From Acidobacteriota bacterium (GTDB lineage Bacteria > Acidobacteriota > Blastocatellia > RBC074): a DNA stretch of 5,566 nt. Position numbers and translations under genes: made by a program. Below are positions 1 to 3,567 of this stretch, in pieces (positions within the stretch are counted from its first letter, which is position 1; every line of letters starts with the position of its first letter). Location of the stretch: contig JABFSD010000317.1 in the NCBI GenBank assembly GCA_013140935.1, forward strand, positions 1 through 5,566. Direction: 5' to 3'. Under the pieces are notes generated by a model that saw only the letters and a list, made by a program, of their open reading frames with translations, did not search any database and was not told the DNA's origin.

Positions 1-198
1 GGATGCGCCGATGAACCTTTCGTAAAACGGATTGCCGACGAAACCCTTATGCCCGATGAAATATGACGCACCGGCGCTGATAGCGACGCCAACCAACAGG
101 AACAGCCAATAGAGAACCGTTCCGGCCTTTTCGTGTTTGGTGTCGGCATCGGATTCAAACTCCGCCTGTGTGTCTCGAAAATCATTGTATGAATTCAT
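1..198 (-). CDS. Small single-pass membrane protein, 3' end beyond window
   Basis: This reading frame is open from an ATG at 198 to the window edge (66 residues, no stop), so the C-terminus is missing. The first 26 residues are polar and acid-rich. Residues about 27-49 form one hydrophobic segment (TVLYWLFLLVGVAISAGASY), followed by HKG and a polar stretch, so it should be a single-pass inner-membrane protein. The positive HKG after the segment and the acidic N-terminus do not settle the topology clearly. The start is supported by a strong Shine-Dalgarno AAAGGCGG (205-212) seven bases upstream of the ATG. It is the last visible gene of the leftward unit and is separated from the 116-aa gene by 127 bases holding two hairpins. 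I do not recognise a family. Small membrane proteins of this kind are common on phages, plasmids and integrative elements, but no function can be assigned. Confidence 0.7.
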   Translation of the reverse strand, partial: MNSYNDFRDTQAEFESDADTKHEKAGTVLYWLFLLVGVAISAGASYFIGHKGFVGNPFYERFIGAS

Positions 199-222
199 TG
201 TGTACCGCCTTTCGTGAAGAAA

Positions 223-270
223 GCCGAAGCGGTAGGATTCTTGCGCAGTGCATCAGCCTATCGCTTCGGC
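223..270. other. 14-bp stem-loop between the 116-aa and membrane-protein genes
   Basis: The arms GCCGAAGCGGTAGG (223-236) and CCTATCGCTTCGGC (257-270) are complementary at 13 of 14 positions, around a 20-base loop. The one imperfect pair is a G-T (G-U) wobble if the plus strand is transcribed, and an A-C mismatch if the minus strand is. On the minus strand the stem is followed by TTTCTTC, so it could act as a weak or attenuating terminator in front of the membrane-protein gene, whose ribosome site starts 10 bases beyond. Whether it is a terminator, an RNA-processing signal or part of a plus-strand RNA cannot be decided from sequence. Confidence 0.6.
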
Positions 271-285
271 GTGTGGTTGTTGTTC

Positions 286-319
286 GGGTTTTCTGAGTGC
301 TTCAACGCTCAGGAAACCC
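286..319. other. Second 14-bp stem-loop just after the 116-aa gene
   Basis: The arms GGGTTTTCTGAGTG (286-299) and CGCTCAGGAAACCC (306-319) enclose a six-base loop, CTTCAA. Twelve pairs are Watson-Crick. The other two are T-G wobbles on the plus strand and would be A-C mismatches on the minus strand. The hairpin begins seven bases past the stop codon of the 116-aa minus-strand gene, where a transcript end or an mRNA-stabilising stem would sit. No T-run follows on either strand, so it is not a standard intrinsic terminator. It lies 15 bases from the hairpin at 223-270, and together the two fill most of this 127-base gap. Confidence 0.6.
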
Positions 320-325
320 ACTGCG

Positions 326-676
326 TTATGCCTTTCGTCGCTTCGGCGCGGTGGCGTCAATGAAGCCCTTGAGCCGTGCAACCTCTGCCTTATCCATCGG
401 TAAAGATTCTGCCAGCACTGAACCGGCTTGCAGAGACGTTTCAATCAACGCATTCCATTCGTCAGTTTCAATCGTACCGGGCAAAGCGAACGCTTCGGCC
501 AACGCGACGGCCACCGCACGCCACGCGGCGGGCTTCGCTGGCTTCTTGTCGGCCTTCGGTATGGCGGGCAAGCCTGCCCATTGCGCGAAGCGGGAAGCGG
601 TAGGCAACTCATTCGCTTGAACGAGTGCGAGAGCGACACGCTCAAAGGTCTGTTGTTTTCTGGTCTGTTTCTTCAT
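326..676 (-). CDS. Hypothetical 116-aa basic protein with internal helical repeat
   Basis: I do not recognise a family. The protein begins with a basic stretch (MKKQTRKQQ) and ends with another (PKRRKA). Between them are two similar Ala/Leu-rich segments, residues 11-25 (FERVALALVQANELP) and 52-66 (WRAVAVALAEAFALP). They share seven of fifteen residues and a hydrophobic pattern consistent with amphipathic helices, joined by a Lys/Pro/Ala linker (about 38-51). There is no signal peptide or membrane segment, so it is presumably cytoplasmic. The ATG at 676 is preferred over an in-frame TTG at 682, because the Shine-Dalgarno AAAGGAAG lies eight bases from the ATG but only three from the TTG. It lies 29 bases downstream of the 160-aa gene and is probably co-transcribed with it. 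The compact coding frame, the clear ribosome site and the operon position support a real gene. Confidence 0.72.
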   Translation of the reverse strand: MKKQTRKQQTFERVALALVQANELPTASRFAQWAGLPAIPKADKKPAKPAAWRAVAVALAEAFALPGTIETDEWNALIETSLQAGSVLAESLPMDKAEVARLKGFIDATAPKRRKA

Positions 677-705
677 CGTCAAAACTTCCTTTCCGTGTAA
701 ATGAG

Positions 706-1188
706 TTAGATCAAGTTGAACATTCGGCGCATTGCCAGCGCGTCGCGTTCCTGTTCAGTGAATGCTTGATTGCCGAGTTCACAGAAGCATTCAAAGAAAC
801 CATCAACGAGTACGCGCGGAGTAGTGACGGTTTCGATGAAGGCGTGATAAGCGTTCACAAAATCGCTAATTAGTTTTTCAATCGGCACATCTGGCGTGAG
901 CCTAACCACGTCGCCAGCGGCAGCGAATTCTTTTAGCCGGTCAGGAAAAAACGCCTCAAGCCCTCCGTAGTTTTCCTTGTCGGATTCGTTTGGAAGGGCG
1001 GCGCGGTGCTGCCAAGCCTCTGCGCTGTTCACGTAGGCAAGATCGTTGTGAGCCTTGCGCAGCGCGTCTTTTATGCTGTCTGGCGCGTAGGGACGCAGTG
1101 CCAGCCACGCAGCGGTAAATTGAGCCAATGCCTTTGCCGTGTCTGCGGGCAAGGGCGTGTCGGTTGATTGTGTTGCGGTTGCGGTCAT
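706..1188 (-). CDS. Hypothetical 160-aa acidic protein
   Basis: No family is recognised. The N-terminus (MTATATQSTDTPLPADTAKA) is Thr/Ala-rich and probably disordered. The remainder looks mainly alpha-helical, with segments around residues 18-33, 38-52 and 104-120, and an aromatic/cysteine stretch FFECFCELG near residue 130. There is no membrane segment, signal peptide or zinc-binding Cys/His array. The two cysteines of ECFCE are too few to define a metal site. The ATG is supported by GGAG eight bases upstream. The gene lies third in the leftward series, after a 101-base gap that holds a possible pseudoknot-forming leader (1209-1263), and is followed after 29 bases by the 116-aa gene. The long open frame and the ribosome site make it likely to be expressed. 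Its function is unknown. Confidence 0.75.
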   Translation of the reverse strand: MTATATQSTDTPLPADTAKALAQFTAAWLALRPYAPDSIKDALRKAHNDLAYVNSAEAWQHRAALPNESDKENYGGLEAFFPDRLKEFAAAGDVVRLTPDVPIEKLISDFVNAYHAFIETVTTPRVLVDGFFECFCELGNQAFTEQERDALAMRRMFNLI

Positions 1189-1208
1189 TGTGTTTTCTCC
1201 GTTTGGTA

Positions 1209-1263
1209 GGTTCGGCGAACCGTGATGATCGAAACCGCGCAGCCGTTCGCCGATGCTGCGCGG
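1209..1263 (-). promoter_or_regulatory. Structured intergenic leader with possible pseudoknot
   Basis: CCGCGCAGC (1235-1243) and GCTGCGCGG (1255-1263) are perfect 9-bp inverted arms around an 11-base loop. Inside that loop, GTTCGCCGA (1245-1253) is the exact complement of TCGGCGAAC (1212-1220), which itself lies in the palindrome GGTTCG-G-CGAACC (1209-1221). In the minus-strand transcript this gives a 9-bp stem whose loop can pair with nine bases just downstream, an H-type pseudoknot geometry, about 10-20 bases before the Shine-Dalgarno of the 160-aa gene. GATCGAAA occurs on both sides (1227-1234 and 1276-1283). It may control translation or stability of the downstream genes. The pairing is seen directly, and the role is inference. 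Confidence 0.45.
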
Positions 1264-1289
1264 ATCCGTTGTGAAGATCGAAAATCAAA

Positions 1290-1634
1290 CTATGCAGTTG
1301 CGTTTTTGCGTGGCGTGGTGCGCTTGCGCTTCGGCTTTGGCTCAATGTCTAAATCAAGGTCATAAAAATAATCGAGCATAACCAGCTTGGTTTCGGTGAT
1401 GCGGTAGATTGCGCACTCACCGCTCGGCAGTGTCAGCCTGTAGTGGCTGCTGCCGTGAAAGCTGACCGCACCGAGACAGACGTAATCATCCTGCACAATC
1501 CCGTCGGCGCATTCTGGCTCGCTTACGATTTGCCCGACGCTCAGGCGCACGTCTTTGGTGTTGTTGAAATGGATGGGGTCGCCTGGACTTAAAGATAAAT
1601 AGTGTCTTTCCGCTTCTGGTTTTTGCTTTGCCAT
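1290..1634 (-). CDS. Hypothetical 114-aa protein with basic C-terminal tail
   Basis: I do not recognise a family. Residues about 10-95 look like a small beta-rich fold with alternating hydrophobic and polar positions (for example SVGQIVSE, YVCLGAVSF, HYRLTLPSGE and CAIYRIT). A Lys/Arg/Pro tail with PKPKRKRTTPRK follows, of the kind often used for nucleic-acid contact. No membrane or export signal is present. The frame is open further upstream, to an ATG at 1763. The ATG at 1634 is chosen because GAAAGG sits seven bases before it and because the longer form would overlap the zinc-finger gene by 80 bases. It follows that gene after 49 bases, consistent with an operon. The fold comment is a reading of residue pattern only. 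Confidence 0.72.
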   Translation of the reverse strand: MAKQKPEAERHYLSLSPGDPIHFNNTKDVRLSVGQIVSEPECADGIVQDDYVCLGAVSFHGSSHYRLTLPSGECAIYRITETKLVMLDYFYDLDLDIEPKPKRKRTTPRKNATA

Positions 1635-1683
1635 GATGAGCCTTTCAATGCGTTTGATGATCGTAGCTGCGCGGCTTCGTTGG

Positions 1684-2088
1684 TTAGATTTCGATTGCGC
1701 CGTAATAGGTGCGTTTGCCTTCGTAGCGCCGCACCAAAACAGCGGCGTTGCGTTCGGCTTCACGCATCGCCATTGCCGATGGTGCGACCGGCGCGAGCGC
1801 GACGGGTTGCGCTTGCAACGCCGTGAAGTACAACTCCATCAGCCGACGCGCCGCACGATGTTTGCAAATGCCGTTGCGGGCTTCGCAGGTATGCGCGGCA
1901 TCCACCTTGTACAGCTTGCGCGACGTAGTTGATTCAATCGTCAACACGCCATCCGTAAACGACCAGTAACGCGCTTTTTCAATCTCGACTACCGCACGAT
2001 CAATGGCGCGCAGCCACGCGGGGGGATTGACGGCCTTCGCCTTCGCTTCGTTGATTACCGCTTGCCAGATTGAAGTGTTGAGAATCAT
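1684..2088 (-). CDS. SWIM-like zinc-finger protein (134 aa)
   Basis: The centre of this protein reads KLYKVDAAHTCEARNGICKH followed by RAARRL. This matches the layout of a SWIM zinc finger (C-x-C-x(n)-C-x-H) and the usual hydrophobic run-in Y-x-V. Here the presumed ligands are His66, Cys68, Cys75 and His77, so the first cysteine is replaced by histidine. SWIM domains bind nucleic acid or partner proteins, and short ones of unknown function are frequent on mobile elements. Flanking helices (residues 5-40) and an Ala/Pro linker (about 92-103) complete the protein. The ATG at 2088 is preferred over an upstream in-frame start at 2145 because AAAGG lies seven bases before it. The longer form would also run through the predicted promoter. 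It is the first gene of the leftward unit, facing the HTH/toxin-antitoxin operon across a 124-base control region. Confidence 0.75.
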   Translation of the reverse strand: MILNTSIWQAVINEAKAKAVNPPAWLRAIDRAVVEIEKARYWSFTDGVLTIESTTSRKLYKVDAAHTCEARNGICKHRAARRLMELYFTALQAQPVALAPVAPSAMAMREAERNAAVLVRRYEGKRTYYGAIEI

Positions 2089-2133
2089 TGCTTTGCCTTT
2101 CGTTTGCGGCGTCACTGCCGACCGACAAGTAAT

Positions 2134-2163
2134 ACTATAACTCACGAGTAAGGGTTAAATCAA
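2134..2163 (-). promoter_or_regulatory. Predicted sigma70-type promoter for the leftward unit
   Basis: On the minus strand, TTGATT (2163-2158, 4/6 to the -35 consensus) and TATAGT (2139-2134, 5/6 to the -10 consensus) are 18 bases apart. The start point would be near 2127, leaving a leader of about 39 bases before the ATG at 2088 that includes its AAAGG site. The -35 box lies inside the inverted repeat 2141-2187. Confidence 0.5.
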
Positions 2164-2187
2164 GGGAATAATTACCCTTGCGTAAGA
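2141..2187. promoter_or_regulatory. Candidate operator: imperfect inverted repeat in divergent region
   Basis: The left arm CTCACGAGTAAGGGTTAAAT (2141-2160) resembles the reverse complement of the right arm (2169-2187), CTTACGCAAGGGTAATTAT, with a one-base gap. A third AAGGG half-site at 2162-2166 lies near the centre and forms a perfect 6-bp inverted pair CAAGGG/CCCTTG (2161-2166 and 2175-2180) with the right arm. AAGGG followed by A/T thus occurs three times. The region covers the -35 boxes of both divergent promoters, so a bound protein could control both directions. The likely binders, by proximity, are the HTH protein encoded from 2213 or the HigA-like antitoxin. Confidence 0.5.
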
Positions 2188-2206
2188 TTTTCTATTGAGA
2201 TATAAA
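2178..2206 (+). promoter_or_regulatory. Predicted promoter of the HTH/toxin-antitoxin operon, leaderless
   Basis: TTGCGT (2178-2183) and TATAAA (2201-2206, 5/6 to the -10 consensus) are separated by 17 bases. A start point about seven bases past the -10 falls on or next to the ATG at 2213. There is no Shine-Dalgarno before that ATG, which agrees with a leaderless mRNA. The -35 overlaps the right arm of the candidate operator. Confidence 0.55.
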
Positions 2207-2212
2207 ATCAGC

Positions 2213-2542
2213 ATGGACAAAACACTTACGACAAAAGAAGTAGCAGAGCGATTAGGCGTCAGTCCGCCGCGCGTGCGGCAAATGATCTTGATCGGAAACT
2301 TACCCGCCGTGAAATTCGGACGCGATTTAGTCGTAAAAGAATCAGACCTCGCGCTTGTCGCGGATCGAAAGCCCGGTCGCCCACCAAAGCCGAAAGATAA
2401 AAACGGCGCTGCGGAAGTGGTAACGGCTACGACTGACGCGGCAGTGGTCGTCACAACCGAAGCCAAGCCGAAGCGCACACGCAAGGCGAAGGCTGCGAAG
2501 AAGGGGCGCACACGGGCAGGGAAGAAAGCGAAGGCGTTTTGA
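2213..2542 (+). CDS. Excisionase-type HTH protein with AT-hook and Lys-rich tail
   Basis: Residues about 5-47 (LTTKEVAERLGVSPPRVRQM and the following GNLPAVKFGRDLVVKESDL) are a helix-turn-helix of the MerR-like, excisionase-family type (HTH_17). RKPGRPPK at residues 52-59 is an AT-hook with the GRP core that enters the minor groove of A/T-rich DNA. After a Val/Thr/Ala linker, residues 85-108 are a Lys/Arg/Ala tail resembling histone H1 or bacterial H1-like proteins. Relatives act as recombination directionality factors or as transcription regulators. Here the gene heads a toxin-antitoxin operon and lies beside an A/T-rich inverted repeat, so autoregulation is the simplest idea. The ATG at 2213 is chosen over an in-frame TTG at 2195 because translation from 2195 would begin inside the predicted promoter. 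No ribosome site is seen (leaderless). The stop overlaps the toxin ATG by one base. Confidence 0.85.
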   Translation: MDKTLTTKEVAERLGVSPPRVRQMILIGNLPAVKFGRDLVVKESDLALVADRKPGRPPKPKDKNGAAEVVTATTDAAVVVTTEAKPKRTRKAKAAKKGRTRAGKKAKAF

Positions 2543-2913
2543 TGAAGGCAGACGCGCCAAAACCGAAGCCCTTGCACTGGATTGGCTCAAGTCGTAGTGA
2601 TTTGCGCGAACTCCCCAAAGAGGCGCGGCGCAACATCGGCTTGGCACTTCATCAAGCAGCTTTGGGCGATAAATCGCTCGACGCAAAACCGCTGAAAGGC
2701 TTTGGCGGTGCAGGCGTGTTAGAGATCGTGGAGGATTACGACGGGGACACCTATCGCGCGGTCTATACGGTCAAGTTTGCGGAGCGCCTCTATGTGCTGC
2801 ACGTTTTTCAAAAGAAATCGAAAAAGGGAATCTCTACGCCGAAAGCCACGATTGACCTGATACGAAAGCGGTTGAAATTGGCAGAGGAAGATTTCAAGGG
2901 AGTAACGAAATGA
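2542..2913 (+). CDS. higB: HigB/Gp49-type toxin, RelE superfamily (123 aa)
   Basis: This matches the phage-derived Gp49-like/HigB family closely: LHWIGSSRSDL (11-21), the AKPLKGFGGAGVLEI stretch (48-62), TYRAVYTVKF (70-79), YVLHVFQKKSKKGISTPK (84-101) and IDLIRKRL (104-111). Family members are ribosome-dependent mRNA interferases that cut translated mRNA, inhibiting protein synthesis until neutralised by the cognate antitoxin. The conserved basic and aromatic residues of the C-terminal beta-sheet (Arg72, His87, the KKSKKG loop) are those expected to contact RNA. Length is normal and no key segment is missing, so the gene looks intact. The ATG overlaps the HTH stop codon (TGATG), with AAGG seven bases upstream, and the antitoxin start overlaps its own stop (ATGA). 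Toxin-before-antitoxin order is the usual HigBA arrangement. Confidence 0.9.
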   Translation: MKADAPKPKPLHWIGSSRSDLRELPKEARRNIGLALHQAALGDKSLDAKPLKGFGGAGVLEIVEDYDGDTYRAVYTVKFAERLYVLHVFQKKSKKGISTPKATIDLIRKRLKLAEEDFKGVTK

Positions 2914-3230
2914 GTGAAGTGTTGGTAGGAAGCGGAAACGTATTTGAGGATTTGGGCTTTGATAACGCTGAAGAAATGATGACGCGGGCGAATCTGACCT
3001 TGCGCATACACCACATTGTCAAAGAGCGCGGGCTGAAGCCCAAAGAGGCAGCAAGCCTTCTCGACTTACCGTTGCCGGATGCGTCGGCACTGATGCGCGG
3101 GAAGTTCAACGACTTTTCGATTGACCGACTGTTGCGAATGCTGACTCGTCTTGACCAGGTGGTGACGATTCAAATCAAGGCAAAGCCGAAGAAACGTGCG
3201 CACGGCGGCATTGAAGTCTTGGCGGCTTGA
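2910..3230 (+). CDS. higA: HigA-type antitoxin, XRE/HTH_37 family (106 aa)
   Basis: The N-terminal SGNVFEDLGFDNAEEM (8-23) followed by ANLTLRIHHIVKERGL is the hallmark of the HTH_37 antitoxins that accompany Gp49/HigB toxins. These neutralise the toxin by direct binding and repress their operon. The helix-turn-helix spans residues about 41-66 (KPKEAASLLDLPLPDASALM, RGKF), and the C-terminal SIDRLLRMLTRLDQVVTIQI matches the family's dimerisation end. In most relatives as I recall them, the turn and recognition helix read T-Q-x-E-A-A ... Q-P-x-V-S-x-L-x-R-G-K. Here TQ is KP, QP is LP and VS is AS, so DNA recognition may differ. The start is the ATGA overlap with the toxin stop, with GGAG seven bases upstream. 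A lysine-rich segment KAKPKKR follows the domain, and a hairpin at 3261-3288 may end the operon. Confidence 0.88.
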   Translation: MSEVLVGSGNVFEDLGFDNAEEMMTRANLTLRIHHIVKERGLKPKEAASLLDLPLPDASALMRGKFNDFSIDRLLRMLTRLDQVVTIQIKAKPKKRAHGGIEVLAA

Positions 3231-3260
3231 GCCGTTGTTGTAAGGCATATTTTTTTTCGA

Positions 3261-3288
3261 CAAAGGGAGCATCGCTCCCATTTCTTTG
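3261..3288 (+). terminator. Terminator-like hairpin after the toxin-antitoxin operon
   Basis: GGGAGC (3265-3270) and GCTCCC (3274-3279) form a perfect 6-bp stem with a three-base loop. An outer CAAA/TTTG pair (3261-3264, 3285-3288) extends it across an ATTTC bulge. The T content after the stem (ATTTCTTTG) is modest, so termination may be partial. A run of eight T's lies just before the hairpin (3250-3257), which on the minus strand gives an A-run and no terminator. Confidence 0.45.
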
Positions 3289-3350
3289 ACAATCAGGCAG
3301 GTATTACGAAGGCAGAGAAGGCCGCAGGGAGTGGCTGAAAAGAGTTTGAT

Positions 3351-3371
3351 TGTGTCCGCGTATGTGTCCGC
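3351..3371. repeat. TGTGTCCGC direct repeat near tRNA 3' end
   Basis: TGTGTCCGC occurs at 3351-3359 and again at 3363-3371, a 12-base period, about 50 bases beyond the 3' end of tRNA-Pro. Closely spaced direct repeats flanking a tRNA-borne attachment site are typical of the arm-type sites bound by tyrosine integrases, so this may be an attachment-site component. There is no integrase in the window to confirm it. Confidence 0.45.
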
Positions 3372-3402
3372 AAAGCAAAAACGGCCACGTTGCCGTGACC
3401 GT
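3371..3402 (-). terminator. Intrinsic terminator of tRNA-Pro
   Basis: The arms ACGGCCACG (3381-3389) and CGTGACCGT (3394-3402) enclose the loop TTGC (nine positions, one C-A mismatch). Read in the tRNA direction, the stem is followed by TTTTTGCTTTG, a good U-tract, 19 bases after the tRNA 3' end. On the plus strand AAGTGTTTTGTTTTG follows, so it may also work in the other direction. Confidence 0.72.
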
Positions 3403-3420
3403 AAGTGTTTTGTTTTGTAA

Positions 3421-3498
<78 letters not shown>

Positions 3499-3532
3499 GA
3501 TTGCGAATGAACGATGTTTCAAAAGCGGGGTG

Positions 3533-3561
3533 ATACTAGCGGCTGCCCTCCATGCTGTCAA
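3533..3561 (-). promoter_or_regulatory. sigma70-type promoter of tRNA-Pro
   Basis: On the minus strand, a perfect TTGACA (3561-3556) and TAGTAT (3538-3533) are exactly 17 bases apart. Transcription should start near 3526, giving a short precursor leader of about 32 bases before the tRNA 5' end at 3494. The -35 begins only six bases past the stop codon of the TPR gene. Confidence 0.8.
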
Positions 3562-3567
3562 CCACAC

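Noticed and set aside
956..1345. Minus-strand 129-residue frame overlapping the 160-aa and 114-aa genes
   Set aside because: Its residue content is arginine/serine-rich low-complexity sequence typical of an out-of-frame shadow. It lies across two better-supported genes on the same strand and crosses the structured gap.
2155..2686. Minus-strand frames opposite the HTH and toxin genes
   Set aside because: They lie entirely antisense to genes with firm family matches and show no domain or ribosome site of their own.
3250..3257. Run of eight T's after the antitoxin gene as an intrinsic terminator
   Set aside because: The only stem before it is four GC pairs overlapping the stop codon (3223-3234), and it is 15 bases away from the T-run. 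The hairpin at 3261-3288 is the better candidate.
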